Below are positions 35,201 through 46,900 of a stretch of DNA of 64,000 bases, piece after piece. The stretch comes from Sardina pilchardus. Its lineage: Eukaryota > Chordata > Actinopteri > Clupeiformes > Clupeidae. Below the pieces are notes generated by a model. The model was not told where the DNA came from and made no database searches. It worked only from the letters and a program-made list of their open reading frames with translations. Position numbers and translations under genes: made by a program. The stretch's first letter is position 1. Each line of letters starts with the position of its first letter. The stretch spans positions 33,321,302 to 33,385,301 of the forward strand of contig NC_085008.1 of assembly GCF_963854185.1 (NCBI RefSeq), read 5' to 3'.

Positions 35201-38200
35201 ATTTTGAAACAGTTGTAGGCAGAGGAAACAGTTGGCAGGAGTCAAAGTTGATGACAACTGACAGTTGAAATGGTTGAGCAGTTAATTAGTTGAGTAGTTT
35301 AAATGGTTAAATTATATAATAGGGAATTATTATAGTGAGGACTTCTATTTTGAAATTTTGTTGGCAGAGGAAACCGCTGGTGGGAGTCATAGTTGATGAC
35401 AACTGGCAGTTAAAATGGTTGAACAGTTAATTAATTGAGTAGTTTAAATGTTTAATTATTTAATAGTGAATAATTGTAGCGAGGACTTTTATTTTGAAAC
35501 AGTTTTGGGTGGAGGAAACAGTTGTGGGAGTCATAATTGATAAAAACTGACAGTTGGAATTTGGAATAGCCAAATTGTTACAGTTGAGTAGTTTAAATAG
35601 TTGAATTAACTAATAGTAAATTATCTTAGTGAGGACTTTTATTTTGAAAGTTTTGGACAGAGGAAACAGTTGGAGGGAGTGCTATATAGACCTCTGAAGT
35701 TCGCCTTCAAAAAAGCTGCCATCTTTGAGATTCGGTATCTGGCGATTTTTCCTATGGGAAAATCACATGGGGATTTTTAATTATCGCACCTGTCAAACTC
35801 TCGTGGGGACGATATAGTCTTAAATAAAGACGTTTTCCTGAACACTCTTTTGTCCTCTGCCTTGTTGTGCATACTGTGATCTCCGGTACGTGAAGTCGGC
35901 ACACTTTCATTTTTGCTACCCCAGAGCTAACTTGCTAACTAACTTAATGGCAAGTTGCATTGCAAGTTAGCTCTGGGGTAGCGAAAATCAAAGTCTGCCG
36001 CCTTCGCATACCGGATATCACAGATTCCTCTCGAAGGCAGAGGACAAAAGTGTGTTCAGGAAAACACCTGAATTTCCGATTTTGTCATCCCCGCGAGAGT
36101 TTAACAGGTGTGATAATTCCAAATCCCCATGTTAATTTCCCATAGGAAAAATCGTCATATACCGTAACTCCTTATATGGGCAAAGATGGTAGCTTTTTTT
36201 GTAGGCGAACTTCAGAGGTCTATTGATGACAACTGACAGTTAGAATGGCCAAACAGTTAAATAGTTGAGTAGTTTAAATGATTTAACGATTTAATAGTGA
36301 ATTATTGTAGTGAGGACTTTTATTTTGAAACAGTTTTGAGCACAGGAAAGGGTTGAACAGGATAATAGTCTTCAGAGAGAGATTGTATGCTTAAAGCCTG
36401 AGAAATGACAGTTGGAGGAGCAGGTGGCCAGAACACCTGGCACAAGATTCTAATTTCCCTAATTGCCCTCGTGATGTCATAATCCAATGTTAAGTCTATG
36501 GGAGAAAAATGTTTTTAAAAATTCATATAAATTCAACGATAAAGTTTTCAAAGATGAAATATACAAAGCCCGGGTGTCCAAATTAAGAGCTACGCAACGC
36601 ATTTTGAATGATTTTTTACGTTGTACGGTTGAAGCTGATTTAAATGCAGAAATCCATTAGAAGAATAATAAGAGGAAACAGAAGAACAGTAGAGTGCATT
36701 TTCATGCACTCTAGTTAACATAAAAGACTTCTAAGGTGGAACTAGAGAATGTAATTCCAGGGAAATGCATGAAAATGCAAAAATGTACAGATAAATCATG
36801 TAGATATGGTTACTGAGGTGTTGCTAGGGTAGACATGGTGGTTTCATATTTTATGAAAGTTGATAGTGCGAAGATAGACAGTTTAAAATTGAATACGGAT
36901 AGCTTAAAAGCTGTTGATAAAAAGATAATTTAATGAATGTTGACAGACCGATAATTTAATTGATTTTGATAGGTAAATCATTTAAATGGATGAATATTAA
37001 GAAGAAACAGAAGAACAGTAGAGTGCATTTCCATGCACTCTAATAACTAGAAGACAGGTCTGTTTTTAACAGATAGACTTTGCCAGTGTCTAATTTAGCA
37101 AACCAGTGATGGTGATCCTTTTCAAACACCCAGAGCTGCTGCCACTCTTTGGAGATTTGTCAGGATGGTGGTGACGTAGATGACTATAAAGGGTGATGTT
37201 GCAGATGATTATGATCTGAGTTGGTGGTAGTACAAATGACTGATGTGTGGTGATTATGTAGATTATTACTGGGGATGATGATGGGGGATGGTGGTGTTGT
37301 AGATTATGATTATGGTGGATTGTGTAGATGATTGAGTGGCATTGGTGCAGATGATCATATGATGAATACTTGTCTGCGGCAGGTCCAGAAGCAGTGCCTG
37401 GAGCTGAATGCCACGCGGCCCAACTCTGCAGCGCCCCCAGTGGAGGTGACCCTGTACTACGAGAGCCTGTGCCCGGGCTGCAGGGCCTTCATCACTCAAC
37501 AGCTCTACCCCACCTGGACACTTCTCAAGGACATCATGAGGGTCAACCTGGTGCCCTACGGCAACGCCCAGGTATTGCAGGACAGGGGTAGCGGGTGGTG
37601 GCAGCGTTGTGTTCTCATTCAGTGGGTTTGCCCATCTGAATGTTTATAACTGGACTAACATGCTGAAGACTTTAATAATAGTATGGTTTCAACTCCGTGG
37701 GTCCTCCTGATCGTCAATATAAACGTCTAGATAAACGGACTGCGCTCAGTTTTATATTTGATATTTCGCATATACCGTGGATGTTGTGGACTTCCTGAAT
37801 GTTTTCCGGTTGTCTCGGCAGGAGATGCAGAATGCAGTCATCTGCCAACATGGAGAGCCTGAGTGTCATGCCAACCTGGTTGAGGTGAGACTTATGTGAC
37901 GGTGGTGTTTGGGTCCAATATGATTTGTGTACTGTTCTCTTTGTGTACGCTCCATGGTGTTTGTTTTAAATATTCCTCCGTAATGCCAATATCTCCAGTT
38001 CTATATAACAAATAATTCTGCTTCTGGTTTGTGTCACAATGACTTTGTTTGTTTTGTTGTCCTTGCCAGGCATGTATCCTGCACATGGCCAGCCATGAGG
38101 CCTTCCATGTCATCAACTGCATGGAGTCCGCCTCGTTTGTCCTGACTGCTACCCAGCCTGTGAGTGCCACATGACAGGACGTGACTAGGGCCTGTGATGT

Positions 38201-40679
38201 GGACTAGAGACACTCTAATGAGGAGACCTGGCACTCAAAACATCCAATATGGCCATTGTCTACACACATCCCGCCCGTTGTGCGACAAAAAAGCCTTGCG
38301 CATGTGCATTTCTGCAGAAATAGATGCCCAATAAGTGCCCAAAAAGCATTGCAATATGGCTGCCAAGTGGAGGGACTTGCCTAAAAGACTACTAGACTAG
38401 ACTTGGGCCCAGGAGCGATCTAATTGGTCTAGACTCTACTAGGGCCTGTAAGGAGCAATTTAATTGGTCTAGACTACACTAGGGCCTGTAAGGAGTGATC
38501 TAATTGGTCTAGACTCTACTAGGGCCTGTAAGGAGCAATTTAATTGGTCTAGACTACACTAGGGCCTGTAAGGAGCAATTTAATTGACTAGACTAAGGGT
38601 GCTTCTCAAAGTCAAGGATTGCTCCTTCCAAGCCACTTTTTCAAGGACGTTACGTCATCAAATCTCGTCAAGCACTGTTCCAAAGTCAAGGATGCTTTCA
38701 GATTCTAGCAAGTACTGAGTCCTTCATTCTGAGAATTTCGGAGAATTTTGGAGGACGCATCGATGGATCCTCGGAGTGAAGAAATAACCCACAATCCTTT
38801 GCGTATGAACAGTTAGAAATGTTCTGACCGTGCGGTTTAAAAAAAAAAGAGAGAGAGGGAGATGGAAAGTAGATGCGAAGAAGCAGTGTGTGTTAATGTA
38901 GGCTAAATATGATTTATCAAGTGTTTTGTTAATGCCATCGTATATTTGCTCAGTCATTTATCAAGTTATTGTGCATATTCATCATAAATGCATATGTCAA
39001 TGTGCATGAACAAGTTGTAATAGACTTGTTGTTAATTTATCTCAGAATTTCGCCCAATACGAACTTTGTAGAAGTTTAACATTACCGTTGCTGTTGCCAA
39101 TTACCGGTATAACTTTCCATTGACACTAACATAATTATAAACTACGGATTGTGATATGTGAAGACCAAGTCGAATGTGGAAATACTGTAGGCTACTCCAA
39201 AAAGTTTATTTAGAGGAAAGTGCAGCTGCAGTTGTCGGAACTCCTGTAAAAGCAGCACAATTTCCACGGTTCTAATTAAGCGCACAGCCGGAACCGTGCA
39301 CAATTGACGTGCACTTCCACACTTCGCTAGGCTGTTCCATTGCATGTGATCTTGACGGCTGGAGGGGGTACTGGGAAGGTGTGTAGCCTTGTCTCTCTAG
39401 CACTCGACTTGAAAGAAAGCATTCTATCAAGGACGAGCTCTTGACTTTGAGAAATACCCTAAGACTACTCTAGGACCTATAAGGAGCGATCTAATTGGAC
39501 TAGACTACACAAGGGCCTGTAAGGAGTGATCTAATTGGACTAGACTAGGGCCTGTGAGGTGCAGGCTAACTGAACCAAGGCTCACAGGGGAAATTGGGCT
39601 GGAGTAGGGCCTGTAGTCCTCTAATTGACTAGATATCTCTCTCTCTCTCTCTCTCTCTTCCAGTGCTTGCAGCTGTTTGCCCCATCCATGAGGTGGGAGT
39701 CCATCTCGGCATGCGTCAAGGGTCCCCTTGGACACAGTCTGATCCACGAGAACGCTGCCAAGACCCGGGCGCTGAATCCGGCACACACACACGTGCCCTG
39801 GGTCACCTTCAATGGGGTAAGAGACCCACACAAGACCATATGGCATGGATGGCCTACATCTGGGATGGCTTCAAATCTGCAACCAGTCAAAGCATGATTT
39901 GTATTGGGAGCTGTCTGGTTATTAGTATAATACATAATTATGTCTGAATAAGGAATGTCCGCTTTTGTATATGTTGACAACACCCCTAAACCTTTACCTC
40001 AACTGTCTATCATTCCTGTGCTCAAACACACATGACTGACTTTACACAATGCCTTCTGCTTACATGGTGCCTTTCAACACTGTTGTAATGCAAACCATAA
40101 CTCACTTATATGACAACTAGAAAAGCACTCGGAGAGCGCAGCTACCTCCGCCTGCATTGTTCTTCCTAGGTTGTCATACATTTGAACCTAAACTATTCAG
40201 ATCGCCACCACGTGGCCATGCCATTACACCGCTAAGCAAAATACATAAACGGCGACGGAATCCTGACGGAATTACGGATCACTCCCAAAATGTTATCGTT
40301 TCTTCCTTGGGTCATGAAATCTAATGGAATGACATCAATTACTTTTCGAGTTATCTTGCTAACAAACAGACAGATAGACAAACGCCGGCCGGTCCCCGAT
40401 GAATACCTCCTTGGCGGAGGTAAATGAGATGTTGGTTACTGGTTATTGGACAACAAGAAAAACCATCAAAATGACTCTAAATGCCATTGTTGCACTAGGA
40501 CAGTGCCTATTTCGCAAGTTTGTTTAATTGGATTTGTATTGTCTTTTCTTTTTAGGTGTACACAAACGAATGGGAAGACCAGGCCATGTCCTCTCTTTTC
40601 CATCTGGTTTGCAGTTTATACAAAGTAAGTTTTGAGTTTTTGCATAAGTCTAAAACAGTAGTGGAAAAGCCGTCCTGTT

Positions 40680-40735
<56 letters not shown>

Positions 40736-40794
40736 GAGGGAAGCCTCCTGCTTGTACAGGAGCCCTGCGGAAACTGGACAGAAGCTTTTGCTGA
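26273..40794 (+). CDS. IFI30: gamma-interferon-inducible lysosomal thiol reductase (GILT)
   Basis: GILT reduces disulfide bonds of antigens in acidic lysosomes, before MHC class II loading. Seven GT-AG exons join in phase 0: 26288-26431 (or from ATG 26273), 37383-37571, 37822-37884, 38070-38159, 39664-39816, 40556-40624 and 40735-40794, giving 255 (or 260) residues, close to the family's usual 250. Exon 1 encodes a signal peptide (FQVLLMILFLCLTS) and the CGYPPSQWCRSLEIAVECG saposin-like start. Exon 2 carries the active-site CxxC (CPGC, C78 and C81). Exons 3-4 carry the GILT signature CQHGEPECHANLVEAC at 119-134. The protein ends in FC. Intron 1 is 11 kb and packed with transposons; the rest are compact. 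No frame break is seen, so the gene should be functional. Confidence 0.95.
26432..28006 (+). other. start of IFI30 intron 1
   Basis: Intronic, no second gene seen. At 27700-27760 a short dispersed repeat (TATATAGCGCATTTCATACA..CAATGTGCTTTACAT) is followed by a (TAA)n. At 27534-27552 there is (CCCT)n. At 27880-27915 a copy of the GTAATTCC/GCATGAAAATGC repeat occurs. The open frames at 27275-27629 reflect GAT/CAT simple repeats. Confidence 0.6.
30548..31417. mobile_element. 870-bp palindromic Tc1-type foldback element
   Basis: It starts CAGTGAGGAG and ends CTCCTCACTG, with TA at 30546-30547 and 31418-31419, the Tc1/mariner signature. The two halves are nearly perfect inverted copies around a centre near 30985, so the whole element can fold on itself. 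It has no coding capacity. The motif TGATGTGGGG/CTATTTTAATTCCAAAGGCCAAGGG recurs in the Tc1-like element at the window end. Confidence 0.9.
31540..31560. repeat. run of about 21 C
   Basis: A homopolymer C tract at the right end of the nested element. Its exact length is unreliable in any assembly, and the G-strand could form a quadruplex. Confidence 0.8.
32436..33193. mobile_element. non-autonomous element with GGCGGAGCAAGATAC ends
   Basis: The left CAAAGATCATTAAGGGGCGG and the right mirrored CCGCCTTAAGGATCTTTG form imperfect inverted repeats of about 30 bp that end in GGAGCAAGATAC inward. It is about 760 bp with no protein. The exact borders and target duplication are unclear. It lies in IFI30 intron 1. 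Confidence 0.6.
33421..34765. mobile_element. 1.35-kb palindromic element flanked by TTAA
   Basis: TTAA at 33417-33420 and 34766-34769 flanks the ends GAGTCATTGCACGAG and CTCATGCAATGACTC. The two halves are long inverted copies over more than 500 bp. The left half carries an extra 150 bp or so (about 33964-34118), including part of the AAGCACTC..GTGCAGACCTC repeat seen at 40120. TTAA duplications point to piggyBac or Kolobok-type transposases; no protein is present. Confidence 0.75.
34905..36360 (+). repeat. satellite-like array, 140-150 bp unit
   Basis: Units containing GAGGACTTTTATTTTGAAAC, CAGAGGAAACAGTTG, GGGAGTCATAGTTGATGAC and AGTTGAGTAGTTTAAATGG recur near 34920, 35050, 35195, 35335, 35480, 35630 and 36313. 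The array is split by a palindromic element at 35689-36220. Related single units lie at 27995 and 32125, so the array once reached across this intron before transposons broke it. Confidence 0.85.
35689..36220. mobile_element. palindromic element with GACCTCTGAAGTTCGCC ends
   Basis: GACCTCTGAAGTTCGCC and its inverse bound two inverted halves centred near 35950. TA lies on each side. The spacer holds an inner hairpin around GAGCTAACTTGC. It interrupts a satellite unit. No protein. Confidence 0.8.
36361..37382 (+). other. end of IFI30 intron 1, dispersed short repeats
   Basis: Two copies of AGAGTGCATTTTCATGCACTCT-like hairpins occur (36691-36712 and 37020-37042), each followed or preceded by GAAACAGAAGAACAGTA. 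A GTAATTCCAGGG repeat lies at 36735-36780. GAT-rich simple sequence at 37190-37340 leads to the exon 2 acceptor. No gene. Confidence 0.6.
38411..39560. repeat. 40-bp minisatellite in IFI30 intron 4, split by an insertion
   Basis: 40-bp units starting AGGAGCGATCTAATTGG begin at 38411, 38451, 38491, 38531 and 38571. Two alternating versions differ at a few sites (GCGATC/TCTACT against GCAATT/ACACT). The array resumes after the inserted element, at about 39480-39560. It has no spacers and is not a CRISPR. Confidence 0.9.
38597..39459. mobile_element. Harbinger-like MITE in the minisatellite
   Basis: GGGTGCTTCTCAAAGTCAAGG at the left and CTTGACTTTGAGAAATACCC at the right are inverted repeats. 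TAA at 38594-38596 and 39460-39462 is the Harbinger-type 3-bp duplication. It is 863 bp, non-coding, and lies inside IFI30 intron 4. Confidence 0.85.
40120..40425. repeat. dispersed repeat with GGAGAGCGCAG..CTCCTTGGCGGAGGTAA
   Basis: Starts ACTAGAAAAGCACTCGGAGA and ends CTTGGCGGAGGTAA, inside IFI30 intron 5. A partial relative lies at 34045-34130. It has the look of a common fish short interspersed element. The class is not established. Confidence 0.55.
40683..40728. repeat. (GT)n just before IFI30 exon 7
   Basis: About 22 GT repeats end six bases before the exon 7 start, so the repeat forms the polypyrimidine-like tract region. Length variation could affect splicing of the last exon. Confidence 0.9.
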
Positions 40795-40845
40795 CAGAAT
40801 ATCTGAATATCTGGACATGACATGCCTTTCATATGCTACTTTTAC

Positions 40846-40851
40846 AATAAA
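40846..40851 (+). terminator. IFI30: IFI30 polyadenylation signal AATAAA
   Basis: AATAAA lies 52 bp after the IFI30 stop codon (40792-40794), the nearest canonical signal downstream, giving a very short 3' UTR. Confidence 0.75.
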
Positions 40852-40859
40852 TGCCTCTT

Positions 40860-42091
40860 AGGACCATCCTTTGGGCTGTTGAGCATTTATAATCTCTGAA
40901 ATATGTGTGTACAGGTTAATCACATATAAACTGCATTATTGTTGGGAGTAGTTTGCACTGACTTCTCAAGATGGCTGTCATATATATTATATATATAACA
41001 ATGAGTTTTTTTCAGCTTATGAGCAAACCTCACAGGAAGTACTTATTTCTAGAATGATGAACCTTCCATATAGAACCATATGTACCCTTACTTGAAATAA
41101 GAGAAGTCAAATGAGAACCATTAGTTTTATTATTTGACCTGATCTGCATAATCATGATTTGTTCAAAGTTTACAAAGTTAACACATGGCAAGCTGCTGTA
41201 CAATTATTTCTGTTATGTTAAATAAATCCCAAATATGTAACCAACATTTATTGTTCTAGATGTGGTGTGGTGTTCTGATGCTTGTGATCATGACCTGACC
41301 CTCCAACTCCAAACTTGTAGATGACAATGTTTTGATGGTTGTCAAATAACCATAACCTATGAATACAAATGTGAAGGTTTCCCATACACAATATGGGAAC
41401 ACAGGCCCGTTGCAGGCCCGTAGCTGTGCAGCTTGTACATTAATAACCCTCCCTCCTGACGCCTTACAAGGAGAGAGCTGTGAGGGAAAGGCATTGCTGG
41501 TGGGAGAAATAGCAGCCTGGGTTTTTAGCTCGATTTGTTAGAACACTCGACTCCTGGTCCAAGATGCTGCTGTGTGCAGGTTTGAATCTGGGTTTATGCA
41601 GAGCTGAGCCGCACTGTTCAACACAAGGCAGGTTATACCGACATGAAAACACACCAACCATGCGGCTGCACTGCACTGGCGCAAGTGCACAGTCAAGCCT
41701 TTAACAACAGTGATTTATGTTTCAGTGAACGTTTGATTATCATTTAACCGGGGTTACAGTCAGTGTAAGGAAGTGCATAGCAGCGGGTAACTCTTCTTCT
41801 GTAATAGTTACAGCCTCTCACTCCAGTCCTACAGTTCCACAATATTTATTGTTATTGCATTAAATATTATATTTATATTCACCCAATATTTAAATCAACC
41901 CAACCCCAACTTGAAGCGTGAATATCATTATGATTTGATGATGATTGAATGATTTAATTTAGGCCTAAGGGAAGAGTCATAGTTCAGTTCATGTTAATAC
42001 GCTGCTCTAGATATGTTAGGCCCTACATGGATAAAAATGGAGACGTATGTTAAGTTGTGCTATGGGCACATTTAGGTTCAGGTTCATTCAT
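40860..42091. other. intergenic, downstream of IFI30
   Basis: No gene is seen. Contains a TATATA simple stretch near 40980 and unremarkable sequence otherwise. Confidence 0.55.
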
Positions 42092-42570
42092 GTAGACCCT
42101 TTGAATATTTGCTTCATCCTTTTGAAAACAAAATAACATACATACATACATACATACATACATACATACATGCATAGGTAGGAAATATAGGCTAAGCCAG
42201 CAACAGGTCGAAAAAAATTGCACGAGTTTGACTGTCAATAGCTGGCGGATTGGGGGAGTTTTAGTGCTTGTTTTCATCTGGAAAGTTTATCTTATTTTTT
42301 TTGACTGACAGCTTTGTTTTCTATGCTCCTATAGTTGTCACCTTGTGGTACAATTCTCGGTCTCGCTGTGTTCATTCGCCCAAGAGCTGCAAAGTAACTT
42401 TTTTTCAACACTGTCTGAGTATGGAAAATAGCCTATAGTCTGCATGGCTGTCGACCTCCCAGATATTGTAGTATTTTCCTGAGCAACTGTAGGTTACTCG
42501 TTTCAGGATGTCCAAGTAGAGCCAGTGACCAAAGTTCCTGTTTTTACGCACAGCGAATTGATATTTGAAA
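42092..42570 (+). repeat. long direct repeat, copy 1
   Basis: Nearly identical to 52987-53490, apart from the length of the (CATA)n microsatellite at 42137-42170 and a few substitutions. Homology starts at GTAGACCCTTTG and stops exactly after GATATTTGAAA. In copy 2 the nuclease relic begins at that breakpoint. Confidence 0.9.
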
Positions 42571-43044
42571 AGCTAATATCAGCGTGCTTCATGAAGTTTC
42601 GCTTGACAGCAGTTGCTACTACATAGCCTATGTTGTCGGATTAGATGCAGCATTCGATTGACGTGTGTCTACTATTACGTATAAGGCATATATAAACCGT
42701 GCGCTAAGGAGAAGCGCTCATTCACGTCTCCGTCGCCGGAGGGAGCGCCACGCTTTCCGTCGTTAGTGTACATTTGTGGACATGTATGGATCATCGGCTG
42801 CCAGTGACTCACTCTAGCACACCAGTAGAGAACTGCAGTTGGAGCAGTTGTTTTTTCTTTCGCCGTGGCGAAGAGGAAGCAAAGTGGATCCGTGAAACAA
42901 CCCTCACCACACATGACCCGAATGCGCCTTCCTAACTGGCCAGAGACCCAACTCGGAGCGTCCGCATCCCCACCGGTATGTGTACGTTGTTTTCATCGAG
43001 AGGCTTAGTTTCTAAAACGAAGCTCATAGTTTATGAATTGTAAA
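42571..43044. other. non-coding stretch with GC-rich part
   Basis: GC-richer sequence at 42720-42970 (CGTCTCCGTCGCCGGAGGGA) could be promoter-like, but no exon is recognised. Confidence 0.4.
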
Positions 43045-43361
43045 TTAGGGCTGTTCTCTCCGATGAAACGTCCCCTGTGTTTTCGCTCTGCCTAAAAAAA
43101 CCGGATTGTTTTTTAATATATATATCCCATCAAACACTTAGTGATTTTGTATTCTCATGGCCAGACACTGATTTCTCTCCTTAGCTTTCAGTGATGGGCA
43201 AGCTACTTAGAAAATGTAGTGAGCTAAGCTACCAGCTACTCTGTATTAAATTAAGCTTAGCTACACAAAAGCTACCTAAAGACAAAATGTAGCAAGCTAA
43301 ATTTCACAAAAGTAGCTTACTACATCAGAAGCTACTTTGTAATTTACAAAACAATGAACAT

Positions 43362-43849
43362 TGTTCTGTCCTCTTCACACACTGAGCATGATTTGACAGG
43401 CAGCTAAACGCTTCCCAATCAACAAGACGTAGATGCAAACTGTTGTTTTATTGGTAGGAAGGTAAAACTGAAAAAGGGAGAATACATTTTCCATTACTCT
43501 CTAGACAATCTCATACGTTCAATACAATTCATAGAAATAGCTAACAGAGCCTAGCAAGGGCTAATGAAACGCACAAGCTAACCATCGTGTTACACTGATA
43601 AACAGTTAAACTTCATACATTTACTTAACAACTCAAAAAGTAGGTAAAAGTATCACTCAATAACATCACACACTCAGATACAGTATTAAATGAACATACC
43701 GAGGATGCTGACACACCGGAGGAAGACGCATAAAACCGGAGGAGAAATATCATAACTTGCGTGAGAATGTGATTACATTACAACTGACATCCACGCCACT
43801 AGGGGGAGACAACACCCGCATTGAAAATAAAAACATACAGAACATAACA
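43362..43849 (-). repeat. BEL/Pao 3' LTR
   Basis: The downstream LTR of the minus-strand element. On the minus strand it begins TGTTATGTTCTG and ends ACAGAACA. It differs from the partner by one substitution (CAATACAATTC against CAATACAACTC). Confidence 0.95.
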
Positions 43850-43917
43850 CTCCCCGTCTGGTATTTCTAAATACCACAACATCATAATCATAAACTGTTG
43901 AGAAGTCTCTACTTATT

Positions 43918-46900
43918 CTAAGAGTCCTCTGGAGGAACAAGAAGGACTAAGTCTGAAATGGGCCTAAGGAACAGCTTTGGTCCATCTTCACGCATCACCT
44001 TGACCTCCACGGTGCGCACCTTCCCGTCCTTGCTGGGGCAGGCCTTGGTCACCAGCCCTATTGGCCAGAAGTTTCTTTTTGTCTGAGAGTCTTTAAGGAG
44101 GACGACGCTGTTGAGTTCGAGGTTTGGCTTGTTGCTTAGCCACTTGGTGCGTGTCTGTAGAGTAGACAAGTACTGCTTTCTCCACTTGTCCCAGAACACA
44201 TTGGCGAGGCTCTGCACTTGCCGCCATTGTCGTTTACATAAGTCCTTCACATCAAATGTTCCTGCTGGTGCTGACAGTGTTCCGATCTTTTGAGTGAGAA
44301 GAGTCGAGGGGGTAAGTATGATTGGGTCTGTAGGGTCGGTTGACACAGGGGTTAGAGGTCGTCCATTGATGATGGCAGCTATTTCGGCCATAAGGGTGGT
44401 GAGTGTTTCGTGAGTCAGCCTCGAAGGTGCTTGTAAGAGCATTGAGTCTAATATCCTTCGTGCTAAACCTATCATTCTTTCCCAACATCCATCCATATGG
44501 GAAGAATGGGGTGGATTGAACGTCCATTTGCATCCCCTTTCCGCAAGGTATCTGTCAATCTTCTCACTGATATTGGATGGAATCTGCAGTTCTTTGCAAG
44601 CGCCAACGAAGTTGGTGCCCCGGTCGGACCTGATCTGTTTGACGGGGCCTCTGATGGATGTGAATCTTCGGAGAGCGTTAATGAAACTTGAAGTATCAAG
44701 CGCTTCGATTACCTCTATGTGTACAGCTCTCGTGCTCATGCAGGTGAACATGACTGCCCATCGTTTGCTGTCTGAACTCCCACCTCGTGTGCGACGCGTT
44801 AGGATTGACCAAGGCCCAAAAACATCAAGGCCTACTTCTGAGAATGGTGGTTGCACCGTCAGCCTGTCTACAGGTAAGTTGGCCATCTTTTGAGTTTGGA
44901 AGTCACCCCGTAGCTTGCGGCAGGTGACACACTTGTAGATGCTGCTGCTTATTTTCCTTTTGGCTCCAATTATCCATAGGCCTGCTGTCCGTATCGCCCC
45001 CTCTGTGAACAGACGGCCTTGGTGCCGTATCTGCTCATGATGATGTCTTATTAGCAGTCCTGCGACATGAGTGTGACCTGGAATGATGAGAGGGTTCTTT
45101 TCCTCCACAGGTAGATCCGCCTCTGATATCCGGCCTCCCACCCTCAGCAGGCCGGCGTCGTCAATGAAGGGGTCTAATTTACTGAGACGGCTGTCCTTTG
45201 GAACTCCCATTCCTTTGACAATAGTCTCGATGTCTCGACCATAGACATCTTGTTGCACAGCGCGTATTATGATTTGTTTGGCTTGAAGCAGACCTTCGAC
45301 TGTGTGAGCTTTGCTGCAAGTATGCCATCCCATGCAACTTTCTGTATCTGTAGGCTTCGGGTTTTTGAAAAGTTTTGCTATGTGGATTAGCCTGGCCACA
45401 GTGTGTGTTAAAGCTTTCCAGCATGAGAAGCGCTCAAACCTCTGTGAATCGAGGTGTTCCTCGGAGACGTTGGTGCTTAGTGATGAAACCTGGGGACGTA
45501 GCTCTGTATCCTGAGTAGGTTCAATTAGCTCGTAGCAGTGGGATTGTGGTGACCCTGGTTCCTCCTCTGGGCCGGACAGAGTCTTGGGCCCAGTAAGCCA
45601 CACGCTACCATTAAGGTGAGATGCGGGGATGGCTCTCGTAGCTTGGTCTGCAGGATTGATGTCAGTACGGACGTAACGCCACTGTTCGGGTTGTGTAGAT
45701 CTGCGAATACGCTGGACTCTATTGTTGACGTAGACATAGAACCTTCTTGTTTCGTTATAGATATAGCCGAGCACGACTTTACTATCAGTGTAAAACAGTG
45801 TGTTGTCAAGCTTGAGATCGATTTCGGAGTGGATGAGTTCAGCGAGTTCAACTGCAAGTACGGCTGCACATAGTTCTAGTCTAGGGACTGTATGTTCAGG
45901 TCTTGGCGCCAGCTTTGCTTTACCCATGACGAACCCAGCATGGTCGATGCCCTCCCTGTCTGTGACTTGTAGGTATGCCACTGCTGCTACGGCCATTGTT
46001 GATGCGTCCGAGAAAACGTGGAGGATTCTCCGTAAGCCATCAGACGATGAGACGGGGGTGTACATTCTGGGAATCTGTACGCTGTTGAGGTTTTTAAGGG
46101 AGTCTCTCCATGTAGCCCATGTTTTCTCTTTCTCTTGTGGCAGGGGTAAATCCCAGTCCGTGGTGTCTGTAGTGAGTTCGCGTAGCAACATTTTGCCTTG
46201 TATGGTTACTGGTGCAGCAAAGCCCAAAGGGTCATAGAGGCTGTTTATGGTAGATAAAAGGCCCCTGCGTGTAAAGGGTTTGTTCTCTTCTGACACCTGG
46301 AAGGTAAAGGTGTCTGTTTTCAGGTCCCATTGTATGCCCAGGCTGCGTTGTATTGGCGGGTGGTCAACACCTAGGTCTAGGTCCTTCAGGCTGGCGGCGT
46401 GGTCGTTGGGAGGAAAGGCACTCATGACTTCTGCACTGTTGGAAGCAATCTTGTGCAGTCTGAGGTTCGAGCTTGACAGCACATTTTGCGTTGCTTTGAG
46501 TAGACTGATTGCAGCACCTGCGGTGGGTAGTGACTTAAGGCCATCGTCTACATAAAAGTCTCTCTGAACAAACAGACGAACATCTGTTCCGAATTCAGAC
46601 TCGCCCTCTTGAGCGGCCCGCCTCAGGCCATATATGGCAACAGCTGGTGAGGGGCTATTCCCGAAGACGTGCACCCTCATTCTGTACTCTGTTACTTCTT
46701 TGTCAAGGTCGTTGTTCTTGAACCACAAAAAACGCAGGAAATTTCTGTGCTCTGTTTTCACCAGGAAACAGTGGAACATTTGCTGAATGTCCGCTGTGAC
46801 AGCCACGGGCTCTTTCCTGAACCGGATGAGGACACCGAGGAAGCGGTTGTTGAGATCCGGCCCCGTCATGAGGACGTCGTTCAAGGACACGCCTTCGTGC

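Noticed and set aside
37266..37499. Antisense frame over IFI30 exon 2
   Set aside because: Shadow of the real coding exon on the opposite strand.
38411..38590. Regular 40-bp repeats that might be read as a CRISPR array
   Set aside because: The units are contiguous with no unique spacers, and lie in a vertebrate intron; it is a minisatellite.
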